A DNA stretch of 64,000 nt from Enterococcus ureasiticus (GCF_001730285.1 NZ_MIJZ01000012.1:186001-250000), one strand, 5' to 3'. Positions 17,582 through 27,004 are shown, counted from the stretch's first letter. The notes: generated by a model from the sequence alone, not told the origin. Program-made: numbers and translations.

Positions 17582-17628
17582 AGTATATCGTCTTACTAAA
17601 AGTAAGTAAAGGGTTTTGACTTACTTTT
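17582..17628 (-). promoter_or_regulatory. Promoter with nested CTTAC/GTAAG operators
   Basis: On the minus strand TTTACT (17610-17605), 17 bases and TATACT (17587-17582) form the promoter. CTTACTAAAAGTAAG (17592-17606) is a perfect inverted repeat between the boxes. A second pair, AAAAGTAAGT (17598-17607) and ACTTACTTTT (17619-17628), overlaps it. The layout resembles sites of MarR/DUF24 (YodB- or CatR-like) quinone sensors, but no such regulator gene is in the window. Confidence 0.6.
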
Positions 17629-17650
17629 TATAAGTTTTTTTAAAATAAAA

Positions 17651-17690
17651 GAAAAAGCCTAAGACAACGGGGTTCTTGTCTCAAACTTTT
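17651..17690 (-). terminator. Weak terminator of the DUF1304 operon
   Basis: AGACAA and TTGTCT, with partly paired outer arms, precede CTTTTTCTTTTATTTT on the minus strand. Confidence 0.55.
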
Positions 17691-17696
17691 CTCTGA

Positions 17697-18062
17697 TCAT
17701 CTAAAAATCAACAGTGTTACCAGTGTAATAATTGCAGGAATACCTTGTTTTATCAAAATCGATTTGGATGATGTCAGTCCGCCATACACAGCAGCAACAA
17801 CCACACAGATGATGAAGAACATCACCACACTCCAGCTATTAACAGCAAAAAATGCCCCCCATAAAATTCCTGTAGCTAAAAAACCGTTGTATAGTCCTTG
17901 ATTTTTGAATAACGTTTGTACTCTTGGATCGTCTAAAAATTCTTTATCCAATCCAAAGCTACGTTGTGCTGCAGGTGACGTTGTCTGAAACATTTCTAGA
18001 TATAAAATATAATAATGCTCAATTGCAACGATCACAGCTAAAATCAACGGAATAATATGCAT
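17697..18062 (-). CDS. DUF1304 integral membrane protein
   Basis: A 121-residue protein with about four membrane helices. It matches the DUF1304 pattern IEHYYILYLEMFQ near the N-terminus and FKNQGLYNGFLA in the middle. Function unknown. AGGAGG lies nine bases before the ATG at 18062; longer in-frame starts have no site. It begins 13 bases after the nitroreductase stop, so the two form an operon. Confidence 0.88.
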   Translation of the reverse strand: MHIIPLILAVIVAIEHYYILYLEMFQTTSPAAQRSFGLDKEFLDDPRVQTLFKNQGLYNGFLATGILWGAFFAVNSWSVVMFFIICVVVAAVYGGLTSSKSILIKQGIPAIITLVTLLIFR

Positions 18063-18075
18063 AGATTTACGCCTC

Positions 18076-18714
18076 CTATTTCCAAGTTGTAATATCAGCA
18101 GCTGGTAGTCGATACGAAGGATAACCTTCTTCATTTGCTTTCCCGATTGAAACGATCATTACAGGATAGTATCGTTCTTTATCCATATTTAGTGCTTCAG
18201 CAATTTTCTCACGTTCAAAACCGCCGATTGGATTTGTGTCATATCCGTACGCACGAGCAACTAACATCAAGTTCATCCCAGCCAAAGCGCCATCGATAAT
18301 CGCCATTTCTTTTTTATCTTCTGTCGACATTTGCTCAAATAAAGGACTCAACACTTCTAATTGACGTTCTTTAACTTCTTGCGGCATTAAATTTTGTTCC
18401 ACTGCTGTACCATAGATTTTTTCTGCATGTTCAAAACTATTTAAATCCCCAAATATCACGATCATTGCGGCTGATGTTTCATTTTGTAATTTATTAAAAC
18501 GTACCAATGGAGCGATAGCTTCTTTTCCTTCATCACTTTCAACAACAGCAAAACGCCAAGGCTGCATATTCACAGAAGAAGGTGCTTTAACAGTATCGTT
18601 AATGATTTGCTCCATCTCTTCACGACTGATTTTAATGGTTGGATCGTAATTACGAATTGATCTTCTCCCTTTCATGATCGTGTCGAAATTATTTTCTTTA
18701 TATGTGTTTTCCAT
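18076..18714 (-). CDS. Nitroreductase family protein
   Basis: A 212-residue FMN-dependent nitroreductase with the FMN-binding starts GRRSIRNYD and APSSVNMQPWRF, and GYDTNPIGGF in the second half. It reduces nitro compounds or quinones with NAD(P)H in the cytosol. Two starts compete: ATG at 18714 behind GAGGG, or ATG at 18726 behind AAGGA. It heads an operon with the DUF1304 gene and is divergent from an ArsR-type regulator that probably controls it. Confidence 0.9.
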   Translation of the reverse strand: MENTYKENNFDTIMKGRRSIRNYDPTIKISREEMEQIINDTVKAPSSVNMQPWRFAVVESDEGKEAIAPLVRFNKLQNETSAAMIVIFGDLNSFEHAEKIYGTAVEQNLMPQEVKERQLEVLSPLFEQMSTEDKKEMAIIDGALAGMNLMLVARAYGYDTNPIGGFEREKIAEALNMDKERYYPVMIVSIGKANEEGYPSYRLPAADITTWK

Positions 18715-18736
18715 AATATCCCTCATTTCTTCCTTT

Positions 18737-18756
18737 TGTTCGATTGTTTTCGAACA
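18737..18756. promoter_or_regulatory. Inverted-repeat operator between nitroreductase and arsR-type gene
   Basis: TGTTCGA and TCGAACA flank six bases as a perfect inverted repeat, placed in the divergent region just upstream of the nitroreductase start. This is typical of an ArsR-family dimer site. Confidence 0.6.
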
Positions 18757-18805
18757 TTAAAAATATATCACTCCCTCCGCAATATGTAAAGTAGAAAGTT
18801 TATGT

Positions 18806-18820
18806 TATAATCTGTTTATG
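18806..18820 (+). promoter_or_regulatory. -10 box six bases before the start codon (leaderless)
   Basis: A perfect TATAAT (18806-18811) ends six bases before the ATG at 18818, so the transcript should begin at or next to the start codon. No ribosome site precedes this ATG or the next one. The -35 region is weak. Confidence 0.5.
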
Positions 18821-19129
18821 AAAAATAAAATGATCGATAACAACAATGATCCTGTTCTTCAAGCGTTGCAAGCAGTCAGTGACCCGATCCGTTTGAATAT
18901 CCTTACTTGCTTATTACTTGATGGTGAAAAACGGATAACTTCAGAAAAATATAATATTGTAAAATCTACCTTGTCTCATCATATAAAATTGCTTAAGGAT
19001 GCTCAGTTGATTCAAGAAATCAAAACTGGTACAACAAAAACATATGTTTTAAATCAAGAGTACATCCAACGAGAATTGCCTGGATTAATAGAACTGATTC
19101 GCTTTAGAGCAGGAAAATCAAACAAATAG
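18818..19129 (+). CDS. ArsR-type winged-helix regulator
   Basis: A 103-residue DNA-binding protein with the ArsR fold: ALQAVSDPIRLNILTCLLL, then the recognition part VKSTLSHHIKLLKDAQLIQE. No metal-binding cysteines (CxC) are present, so it likely senses something other than metal, perhaps through conformation or DNA context. It is divergent from the nitroreductase/DUF1304 operon and a palindromic site lies between them. The mRNA appears leaderless. Confidence 0.85.
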   Translation: MKNKMIDNNNDPVLQALQAVSDPIRLNILTCLLLDGEKRITSEKYNIVKSTLSHHIKLLKDAQLIQEIKTGTTKTYVLNQEYIQRELPGLIELIRFRAGKSNK

Positions 19130-19166
19130 ACCATCATCAACAAATTCCGTTGATGATGGTCTATTT
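19124..19166. terminator. Bidirectional terminator, 18-bp perfect stem
   Basis: AAATAGACCATCATCAAC (19124-19141) and its exact complement (19149-19166) form the stem. The stop codon of the ArsR-type gene lies inside the left arm. It serves two convergent genes. Confidence 0.9.
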
Positions 19167-19168
19167 AG

Positions 19169-20110
19169 TTAGTCAGCCATTTTGATGACGATTTTTCCTA
19201 CAGCGTGGTGAGTTTCACTCAAGACATGTGCATCATAAACGCCTTGTCTAGAAAATGGGAAAACTTCTCCGACGACTGAAATCACTTTTCCTGAAGCCAT
19301 TAGATCAGCAATTTCTTGTAATTGTTTTCCGTTTGTTTGAAGCCAGATACTTTCAGCTTTGATATTTTTTTCTTTCGCCAACGCTTCATCTGCAATACCA
19401 ACGATTGAAATCAAACGTCCTGTATTTGGTTTTAGAACAGAAAAACTAGATTTTTGGATATCTCCACCCATTGTATCAAAAACTACATCGATATCTGTTA
19501 GCACTTCTGCGAAGTTAGTTGTATGATAATCGATTACCTCATCTGCCCCTAGTTTTTTTAGTAGGTCATGATTTTTCTCACTAGCAGTTGTAATAACATA
19601 AGCACCCGCTTGTTTTGCTAATTGGATCGCATAAGTTCCTACACCGCCCGCTCCAGCGTGAATCAAAACTTTTTCACCCTTTTGAAGTTTTCCATGATCA
19701 AAAAGTGCTTGTAAAGCTGTCAATCCAGCTAAAGGAACAGCCGCTGCTTCTTCAAAACTAACATTTTCAGGGATTTTCGCTAATAGAGTATCATCAACGA
19801 TCGTTTCCTCTGCATATGTACCAAAACGTGTTGTTTCTGGACGAGCGAAAACTTTATCGCCGACTTTCCAGTCAGTTACACCACTGCCGACTTCTGTGAT
19901 AACACCCGCAACGTCCCAGCCTAAAATAATGGGGAACGGCCAGTCAAACATTTGTTTTAAATAGCCTTCTCTTAATTTCCAGTCGATTGGATTGATCGAT
20001 GTTGCATGCTCTTTAACGAGTACTTGATTTTCTTTTAATTCAGGTAATGTTACGTCTTGCTCAGTTAATTCTTCTTTGCTGCCATATTGATTGATGACTA
20101 CTGCTTTCAT
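19169..20110 (-). CDS. Zinc-free MDR-family NADP oxidoreductase
   Basis: A 313-residue medium-chain dehydrogenase/reductase of the quinone-oxidoreductase type. It has ATSINPIDWKLREG in the N-terminal domain, the nucleotide motif AGAGGVGTYAIQLAKQAGA, and the catalytic-domain pattern VLVKEHA. The cysteine/histidine zinc ligands of alcohol dehydrogenases are missing, as expected for this branch. It reduces quinones or enones with NADPH. Monocistronic, convergent with the ArsR-type gene. Confidence 0.9.
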   Translation of the reverse strand: MKAVVINQYGSKEELTEQDVTLPELKENQVLVKEHATSINPIDWKLREGYLKQMFDWPFPIILGWDVAGVITEVGSGVTDWKVGDKVFARPETTRFGTYAEETIVDDTLLAKIPENVSFEEAAAVPLAGLTALQALFDHGKLQKGEKVLIHAGAGGVGTYAIQLAKQAGAYVITTASEKNHDLLKKLGADEVIDYHTTNFAEVLTDIDVVFDTMGGDIQKSSFSVLKPNTGRLISIVGIADEALAKEKNIKAESIWLQTNGKQLQEIADLMASGKVISVVGEVFPFSRQGVYDAHVLSETHHAVGKIVIKMAD

Positions 20111-20197
20111 AGTTATGATTCCTCCGTCTTTTAAACAAAATATGAACTCAGTATACTCCTTATTTTTTATTTAGGTAAAAAATATGCTTACAAAAAA

Positions 20198-20225
20198 TAA
20201 GAACAAAGCAATAAATGCTTTGTCC
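20198..20225 (-). terminator. Terminator of the ABC exporter operon
   Basis: ACAAAGCA and TGCTTTGT flank ATAAA (20203-20223), followed on the minus strand by TCTTATTTTTT. Confidence 0.7.
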
Positions 20226-20239
20226 TCATCATTTAACAC

Positions 20240-21523
20240 TTATTCATAACGTAACGATTCAATTGGATCTAGTTTCGCTGCTCTACGTGCTGGTAATGTT
20301 CCTGCAAGGAATGCGATTCCCATGATTACCAAAATAATCACAGCAGATGAAGAAGCCGAGAATTGAATCAAGGTGAAGCCTGTCAATGATTTCAAGAATG
20401 AATCAGCTGCGATTTGGTTGATCAACGCACCTGCACCGACTGCTCCTAAAATACCTAAAAGGGAACCTAAAAATCCAATCAATGCTGCTTCCACACTGAA
20501 AATCGTAAAGACTTTACCACTGCTTAGTCCCATCGCTTTCATTAAGCCGATTTCTCTTGTACGTTCTTGAACTGACATATACAATGTATTGATGATTCCG
20601 AAACTTGCGGCTAATAACGCAATGGCGCCAAACATCGTTAATACCCCTGTGATCGCATTGATCACGTTTCTGATCATACCGATTTGGTCTTCAACTGTTT
20701 GTCCCATATAGCCTGCTTTATCCAAACGTTCTTTTACATCGGCGATTTCTGATTTTGTTACATCTTTGCTCATTTCACCCATGATCAATCCGTATTGTCC
20801 AGTCATTGCTTCTGGCAAACCTTCTTCATTGATTTTTGAAATCTCATCAACAAGCGAATGGTTCAATAAAGACATTCCATCTTGGATCAAGCTAGTATTA
20901 CGTACGCCTGTGATCTTAGCTTCAATTACTTTTTCTTCTCCAGTAGCTGTGGAGGGTGCTGCTATTTTGACTGTTTTTCCAATTGCTTCTTCACTTGATT
21001 TGTAACCTAACGATTTCACATATTCTGGTGCCAAATTGATTTGAAATTCTGAACTTTTTTGGTCAAGGCCTTTGCCCGCTTCGAGATCTACATTCAATTC
21101 TTCTACCATTGGCATTCCTGAAAAAACATATTTTTCATTATTCTCTCCAGAAATATAACTTGTCGAAACTGATTTCATTGCTTCCGCATTTTTGATTCCA
21201 TCAATCTTTTTGATTTTCTCAAGATCTTTTTTATCTAACGCTTCCTGCTGTTGCATTGAGCTTGATTTTTTGTTTTCATCATATTTTTGTGGTTCCCCAT
21301 CTTCACTAGGCCCCCCAGTCATTTTGGGCTGGATCATGATTTGATTTTGGCCACCGACACTACCGACTTGTTTATCGATATAATCATTGACCCCAATATT
21401 GACACCTGTTGTCAGTGAAATGGTAAATGCTCCTATAAAAATAGCTACAATCGTTAATATGGTGCGCCCTTTATTGCGCATTAAATTTGAACTGGCTGAT
21501 TTTAAAATATCACTAAATTTCAT
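20240..21523 (-). CDS. ABC transporter permease, MacB/FtsX family
   Basis: A 427-residue permease. It has one N-terminal membrane helix (about 18-40), a large extracytoplasmic domain (about 45-280) and three C-terminal helices with the FtsX-type stretch QERTREIGLMKAMG and the ending ARRAAKLDPIESLRYE. Members of this family move peptides, lipids or antibiotics out, or transmit force to envelope enzymes. The gene starts directly at the ATPase stop (TAGATG), with GGGAGGG eight bases before the ATG, so translation is coupled. Confidence 0.9.
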   Translation of the reverse strand: MKFSDILKSASSNLMRNKGRTILTIVAIFIGAFTISLTTGVNIGVNDYIDKQVGSVGGQNQIMIQPKMTGGPSEDGEPQKYDENKKSSSMQQQEALDKKDLEKIKKIDGIKNAEAMKSVSTSYISGENNEKYVFSGMPMVEELNVDLEAGKGLDQKSSEFQINLAPEYVKSLGYKSSEEAIGKTVKIAAPSTATGEEKVIEAKITGVRNTSLIQDGMSLLNHSLVDEISKINEEGLPEAMTGQYGLIMGEMSKDVTKSEIADVKERLDKAGYMGQTVEDQIGMIRNVINAITGVLTMFGAIALLAASFGIINTLYMSVQERTREIGLMKAMGLSSGKVFTIFSVEAALIGFLGSLLGILGAVGAGALINQIAADSFLKSLTGFTLIQFSASSSAVIILVIMGIAFLAGTLPARRAAKLDPIESLRYE

Positions 21524-22204
21524 CTACTCGTTCCCTCCCACAATTAATCCGTCACGCACATGGATTTGGCGATCACAGCGCGCCGCAAGTTCTGGATCAT
21601 GAGTGACAATAATCAGTGTGATCCCTTTTTCTTTGTTCAAATCAAATAACAGCTGCTCGATCTTATCACCCGTTGTGGAATCTAAGTTTCCGGTAGGTTC
21701 GTCTGCAAAAATAATTTTAGGATTATTGACCAACGCACGCGCAATACAAACCCGTTGTTTTTGTCCACCAGATAAGTTGTTCGCTTTATTGTTGATTTTA
21801 TCATCTAATTCAACAGCTTTTAGGGCTTCAAGCGCCATTTCTTTGCGTTTGCCATTTGAAATACCACCGATTTTTAGCGGTAACATGACATTGTTTAAAA
21901 CTGTATCTTTAGAATTCATGAAAAATTGTTGAAACACAAATCCGAATTGTTTGTTTCGTGTTTTATCCAATTCTTTTTTGCCGATGCTTGTTACATCTTG
22001 GTTATTTAATAAAATTTCTCCTGAAGTTGGTTTATCTAATAAGGCTAAAATATGCATAAAGGTTGATTTTCCTGATCCGCTTTTCCCGATGATCGCAACG
22101 GATTCACCTTCTTCGATTTTTAAATCCACACCTTTTAATGCATCAAATTTCGATTCATTACGGCCATAACTTTTCTTTATATTTCTTGCTTCAATTACAG
22201 ACAT
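21524..22204 (-). CDS. ABC transporter ATPase, LolD/MacB family
   Basis: A 226-residue ATPase with Walker A GKSGSGKST, Q-loop in FGFVFQQFFM, signature LSGGQKQR, Walker B IIFADEPTGNLD and the switch histidine in IIVTHDPE. It powers the permease encoded immediately downstream. No two-component system is adjacent, so this is not an obvious BceAB-type resistance module. The substrate is unknown. Confidence 0.93.
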   Translation of the reverse strand: MSVIEARNIKKSYGRNESKFDALKGVDLKIEEGESVAIIGKSGSGKSTFMHILALLDKPTSGEILLNNQDVTSIGKKELDKTRNKQFGFVFQQFFMNSKDTVLNNVMLPLKIGGISNGKRKEMALEALKAVELDDKINNKANNLSGGQKQRVCIARALVNNPKIIFADEPTGNLDSTTGDKIEQLLFDLNKEKGITLIIVTHDPELAARCDRQIHVRDGLIVGGNE

Positions 22205-22371
22205 GTTTTCCCCTCCACTGATTCTCTCTCTTTTTTCTTACATAATAATTGTCTACTCTTTTTCCTTTTTTTCATCTTACATCCCCTTACTTCTCTTACT
22301 ATTCTGAGGGAATTCTTCATTCTTGTCATGGTACTTAAGACCTATATTTTCTGGACTTAAGGAGGAGATAA

Positions 22372-22416
22372 AAAAACAACACCTATTAGCTGTTTATACT
22401 AATAAGTATTGTTTTT
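22372..22416 (-). terminator. Terminator of glycerate kinase gene
   Basis: AACAACACCTATTAG and CTAATAAGTATTGTT form an imperfect 15-bp stem, followed by T6 on the minus strand. Confidence 0.75.
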
Positions 22417-22446
22417 AAATCCTTTTGATAACATAAACTTAGTCGA

Positions 22447-23568
22447 TTATTTTTCCATCAGCGTCAATAAATCCAAGGTTCGATTTGCTGCCGTTCCTAG
22501 GTTTAGTTTCGCCTCATTCATCGCTTCTTCTAACGTTACGATTCGATCGACAATTGGAATAATCACAGAAATACCTTCCTCATAAAAAAGCTGATGATCG
22601 CCATTAAAACTTCCGACAAAAGCAATAACTGGTACTTGATATTTTTTGGCAATACGTCCAATTCCAACTGGGACTTTTCCTTGGAGGCTTTGATTGTCCA
22701 TTTTCCCTTCACCAGTAACCACTAAATCAGCATGTTTAATCGCTTCTTCTAAACCAGTCTGTTCTGAAATAAACTCAAATCCCGAACGTACGCTTCCGTT
22801 TAAAAATACTCTGATAGCAAAACCAAGTCCCCCAGCAGCACCATCTCCTGCAGCTGACTCTTTCGTTCCACTGATTATTTCCTGATAGTTCTTCATACCA
22901 CGCTCGTAGTTGTTCAATTCATTTTCCGCCAAGCCTTTTTGGCGCCCAAACATATAGACAGCGCCTGTCTCACCTAATAATGGGCTAGTGACATCAGAAG
23001 CAATATGGAAGGTGACACCTGACAAGCGTGAATCTATGTGTTCTGTAGAGACATGAGCAACTTTTTCTAAACTACTTCCTTTAGCAGGCAATAGCTGATT
23101 TTCTTGATCAAAGAATGCAACACCTAAAGCACTTAATAGCCCAATACCGCCATCTACTGTTCCCGTTCCACCTAAGCCTATGACGATCGTCTGCGCACCT
23201 TGATCGATTGCTGCCAAAATCAATTCTCCTGTGCCATAAGAAGAGGTATTCAGTGGATGAGTCGTTTTTGTTCCATCTAAATATTGAATGCCAGATGCTG
23301 CAGCTGATTCGATCACAGCTAATTTTCCAGAGTTAAACCAGCCAAATTCAGCATTTACTAACTGACCATTTAAAGCATGGACTCTTGCTTCAATTTTCTG
23401 ACCGTCACCATTTTTCACAACAGCGTCTACTGTACCTTCACCGCCATCGGCAATCGCTATTTCTTTAACAACATGTCCTTGTTTAGTAAATACTTTTGCA
23501 ATGATTTGATTTGCTTCAATACTGGATAGAGATCCTTTCATAGAATCAATAGCCGTTACAACATTCAT
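22447..23568 (-). CDS. Glycerate kinase
   Basis: A 373-residue glycerate kinase of the GarK/GlxK family, phosphorylating D-glycerate with ATP. Motifs are DSMKGSLSS at the start, ADGGEGTVDA, GLGGTGTVDGGIGLLSALG and VTGEGKMDNQSLQGK. GGGAGGT six bases before the ATG at 23568 fixes the start. It lies 89 bases downstream of kdpE on the same strand, so read-through from kdp is possible but no functional link is obvious. Confidence 0.93.
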   Translation of the reverse strand: MNVVTAIDSMKGSLSSIEANQIIAKVFTKQGHVVKEIAIADGGEGTVDAVVKNGDGQKIEARVHALNGQLVNAEFGWFNSGKLAVIESAAASGIQYLDGTKTTHPLNTSSYGTGELILAAIDQGAQTIVIGLGGTGTVDGGIGLLSALGVAFFDQENQLLPAKGSSLEKVAHVSTEHIDSRLSGVTFHIASDVTSPLLGETGAVYMFGRQKGLAENELNNYERGMKNYQEIISGTKESAAGDGAAGGLGFAIRVFLNGSVRSGFEFISEQTGLEEAIKHADLVVTGEGKMDNQSLQGKVPVGIGRIAKKYQVPVIAFVGSFNGDHQLFYEEGISVIIPIVDRIVTLEEAMNEAKLNLGTAANRTLDLLTLMEK

Positions 23569-23657
23569 TTCCAGACCTCCCTTGTTCACTTACTGTCTTA
23601 TTGTTTATTTCACCATCCTTTGTCAGGTGATATGCACAACAGATGCCCTTTTTTCTA

Positions 23658-24344
23658 TTATTTTTCCAACATCCGATACCCAATCCCAATTTCTGTCAAA
23701 ATATATTCTGGTTCAACAGGGTTATCTTCGATTTTTTTACGGATATTTGACATGTTTACCCTAAGCGTTTGACTTTCATTACTATACGGTCCCCAAACCT
23801 TCTGAGAAATATAAGTGTGTGTCAGTACTTTTCCTATATTTTCACCAAGAACTTGAATGATCTTGTATTCGTTTGGCGTTAAATGGATCACGTTGCCCTT
23901 CTTGCTGACAGTATGGTGTTCAATGTCGATACACAAATCGCCATTGTTGATTTGCTTCACTTCTAATTGAGGATTGGAATTACTTGCGGCATGCCTTAAG
24001 GCCGTCCTAATTCTAGCAAGCAATTCTGGTGTCCCGAAAGGTTTTGTAATGTAGTCATCTGCACCTAGATCCAGTGCTTCAACCTTATTATTTTCATGAT
24101 CACGAGCTGAAATAATGATGATCGGTACAGGAGAGGTCTCACGAATTTTCTTTAAAACTTCTATCCCATCTTGATCTGGTAAACCTAAATCAAGTAAAAT
24201 CAGATCTACGGACCACATTCGAAATGTCGATAATCCTTCCAAAGCTGAATGCGCCAAATGAATCGTATGCTTTTCTTTTTCTAAAACAGCACCCATAAAT
24301 TCAGCGATTACATCATCGTCTTCAACAATCAAAATCGTCGCCAT
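23658..24344 (-). CDS. kdpE: KdpE response regulator
   Basis: A 228-residue OmpR-type regulator. The receiver domain (about 1-115) has acidic EDDD at 8-11 and the phosphorylated aspartate in LILLDLGLPDQDG, followed by a winged helix (about 130-225). Phosphorylated by KdpD, it activates kdpFABC under potassium limitation. The start overlaps the kdpD stop (TAATG). A probable binding site of two TCTTTATAC repeats lies upstream of kdpF. Confidence 0.95.
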   Translation of the reverse strand: MATILIVEDDDVIAEFMGAVLEKEKHTIHLAHSALEGLSTFRMWSVDLILLDLGLPDQDGIEVLKKIRETSPVPIIIISARDHENNKVEALDLGADDYITKPFGTPELLARIRTALRHAASNSNPQLEVKQINNGDLCIDIEHHTVSKKGNVIHLTPNEYKIIQVLGENIGKVLTHTYISQKVWGPYSNESQTLRVNMSNIRKKIEDNPVEPEYILTEIGIGYRMLEK

Positions 24345-27004
24345 TATTTTTTCTCCTTTCGCTCTAGCGGTAAAGTAAATGTAAAAATTGCACCGCCTTG
24401 TGGTCTGTTTCCGGCAGTAAGTGTGCCATCGTGCGCCATGATGATCGTTTTTACAATAGATAAACCGATTCCCATTCCACTTTTAGAATCCACTGGCGTA
24501 CTTTGTTTAGTCATCCCGCTAAACAACAATTTAAGTTGCTCTTTGGTCAATCCTTTCCCTTGATCTGCTATTTCAAACGTGATTTCTTTTTCAGTTAAAG
24601 AAACCGTTACAAAAATAGGCGACTCACTGTTAGAATGTCGGATGGCATTTTCCATTAAGTTAAACAGTACTTGCTCGATCAAGATAGAATCCATTGGCAC
24701 TAACACAAATTCATCCAGTAATGATACGTTGATTTGGCTAGTTGGATAACTTTTTCTAATGCGTTGAATGGCTGAGGCCACAACTTCTTCAGCGGCTTCT
24801 TTACTTTTCGCAACTTTCATTGTTTCTTCATTGATTCGAGTGATCGACAATAAATTCTCCACCATACGAATCAACCAATCCGCATCATCTTTGATCCCGA
24901 CAAGTAGTTTACGTTTGGTTTCTTCTGGAAGTTTGGCTGTTTCACTATCATTTAAAATGGTTTCCACAGATCCTGATATTCCAGTAAGCGGTGTACGTAG
25001 ATCATGAGAAATTGCTCGTAATAAGTTTCCCCGCATCCGCTCTTTTTCACTTTCAAATAAAATTTGCTGCCGCTCAGAAGTCAGTTTATTTTGTTCGATT
25101 GCTAGAGAGAGTTGGGTAGAAATCAATTCTAAAAAGCTGATAATCTCATCTGTAATCGGATTTTCTTTGCTTTTTTCGATCCCGATCACTGCTAGTGTGA
25201 CACCATTTGATAACACAGGCAAATAAAGAGCTTTCGCGCCCATTAATGTATCCGTACCATAGCCTGCTTCTTTTTGATTCACAAACACCCAATTGGCAAC
25301 AGCGAGCTCTTCCAAACTTCTTAAAGGACCTTTGATCGGAGCACCAGCTGGATTTTTCAGTTCTTGTTCTCCATACAAAACCACTTCTCTATCTAGCATA
25401 TTCGATAAATATTCGGCTGTTGTCGCTAAGATTTCTTTTTGATCATGAGTGACCAGATATTTTTTATTGAGTTCATACAAAATTTCTAATTGATGTTCCC
25501 GTTTCATGGCATAAAAAGCTTGTTTTTTGATCTGCATCATTAAATTGCTGACCAATAAAGCCACCAAAAGCATGAAAATCAACGTGACTGGGTAGCCTTG
25601 TTTATAAACAGTTAAAGAAAAAAGAGGGTCAACAAAAAACCAATTAAACATCAAAACACTAGCAATCGAGGCCAATGCTGCCCATAAATAGCCCGTCGTT
25701 ATCCGAGCCACTAACAAAACAAAAAGAATGTAAATCAAAATCAAATTCTGATCGCCAATATGATAGTAAGAACCCAATTCAGAAAGTAACGTTGCCACTG
25801 CAAGTAATCCTAAAGTCATATAAAAATCTTTCCAAGTAAATATACTATGTAAGTTCTTTTTCTTAACAGCATATTTATTTAGTAGATATTTATTGGATTG
25901 ATACGGAACTAAGTGAATATCCACATCTGGAATAAAAGCAATCAGTTCATCCTCCAAATCTGGTCGGTACAAGCGAATAAAGCGAGAGCGCTTGATGACT
26001 TTCCCCATTACCAGATCCGTAACTCCTCGCATTTTCACATATTGAACAATTGTGTCCCGCTGGTTGTCGCTTTCTAAGGTGACGACTTCACCGCCAAGTT
26101 TGGTTGCGAGTTTTGAATTATCCGATTCTGAGTGCTCAGACATATCTTCTAAAATCTCTAATGCGATCCACTCAGTCCCCAAAGCTTGAGCTAAACGAGC
26201 AGTCCAGCGCAGACATTTTTTAGTCATATCCGGATTTTTTTCATCAATGATCGTTAGTAATTTCGAATGAATACCGGTACTTTTTTGTGTTTCTTGCTGA
26301 TTGGTTGTATTGATATGATCGGAGGCTTTTCGAATCGCCAAGCCTCGTAATAATGTTAGATTATCTGTTTTAAAAAAGTTGGCCATGGCTTTTTTGGCGT
26401 TTTCTGAGTGATAGATTTTTCCTTGTTTCAGTCGTTCCAATAGCTCTTCGGTCTCAATATCGACTACTTTTAAAGCGCTCGTTTCAAAAAATGTATCCGG
26501 TACGGTTTCAGAAATATGAACACCTGTCACTTGTTCCACGATGTCGTTCAAGCTTTCGATATGTTGTACATTGACTGTGGTATAGACATCGATACCTGCT
26601 TTTAGTAATTCTTCAATATCTTGGTATCTTTTTCTATTTCTAGCTCCGATCGCATTGGTGTGAGCCAGTTCGTCGACCAAAATAATATCCGGTCTAGCTT
26701 GTAAAGCCTCGTCTACATCAAATTCGTTGATGGTGATACCTTTATATTCGTACTTTTTCGTTTGCATTGTAGGTAATCCAGCAACCAAAGCTTCCGTTTC
26801 TGGACGAGCGTGAGGTTCTACGTAGCCGACTAGGACAGATTTACCTTCTGCAAGTTGTTCGTGGGCTTCTTTTAACATCGCGTATGTTTTCCCCACACCT
26901 GCCGCATAACCGAAGAAAACCTTCAGTCGACCAGACCTCAGGCTTTGTTCGTTTTTCTTCCATTTTTCTAATAGCTGTTCTGGATCTAAACGTTCATCTT
27001 CCAC
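24344..27004 (-). CDS. kdpD: KdpD sensor histidine kinase
   Basis: A full-length 886-residue potassium sensor kinase. The N-terminal KdpD domain carries Walker A GYAAGVGKT (32-40) and LVDELAHTN. A universal-stress-like domain (about 250-370), four membrane helices (about 395-500), a GAF-like region, HisKA with the phosphorylated histidine in AISHDLRTPLTG, and an ATPase domain with NLMENAIRHS and GMGIGLSIV follow. It phosphorylates KdpE. In other Firmicutes the stress-like domain binds c-di-AMP; here that is inference. Confidence 0.95.
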   Translation of the reverse strand: MEDERLDPEQLLEKWKKNEQSLRSGRLKVFFGYAAGVGKTYAMLKEAHEQLAEGKSVLVGYVEPHARPETEALVAGLPTMQTKKYEYKGITINEFDVDEALQARPDIILVDELAHTNAIGARNRKRYQDIEELLKAGIDVYTTVNVQHIESLNDIVEQVTGVHISETVPDTFFETSALKVVDIETEELLERLKQGKIYHSENAKKAMANFFKTDNLTLLRGLAIRKASDHINTTNQQETQKSTGIHSKLLTIIDEKNPDMTKKCLRWTARLAQALGTEWIALEILEDMSEHSESDNSKLATKLGGEVVTLESDNQRDTIVQYVKMRGVTDLVMGKVIKRSRFIRLYRPDLEDELIAFIPDVDIHLVPYQSNKYLLNKYAVKKKNLHSIFTWKDFYMTLGLLAVATLLSELGSYYHIGDQNLILIYILFVLLVARITTGYLWAALASIASVLMFNWFFVDPLFSLTVYKQGYPVTLIFMLLVALLVSNLMMQIKKQAFYAMKREHQLEILYELNKKYLVTHDQKEILATTAEYLSNMLDREVVLYGEQELKNPAGAPIKGPLRSLEELAVANWVFVNQKEAGYGTDTLMGAKALYLPVLSNGVTLAVIGIEKSKENPITDEIISFLELISTQLSLAIEQNKLTSERQQILFESEKERMRGNLLRAISHDLRTPLTGISGSVETILNDSETAKLPEETKRKLLVGIKDDADWLIRMVENLLSITRINEETMKVAKSKEAAEEVVASAIQRIRKSYPTSQINVSLLDEFVLVPMDSILIEQVLFNLMENAIRHSNSESPIFVTVSLTEKEITFEIADQGKGLTKEQLKLLFSGMTKQSTPVDSKSGMGIGLSIVKTIIMAHDGTLTAGNRPQGGAIFTFTLPLERKEKK

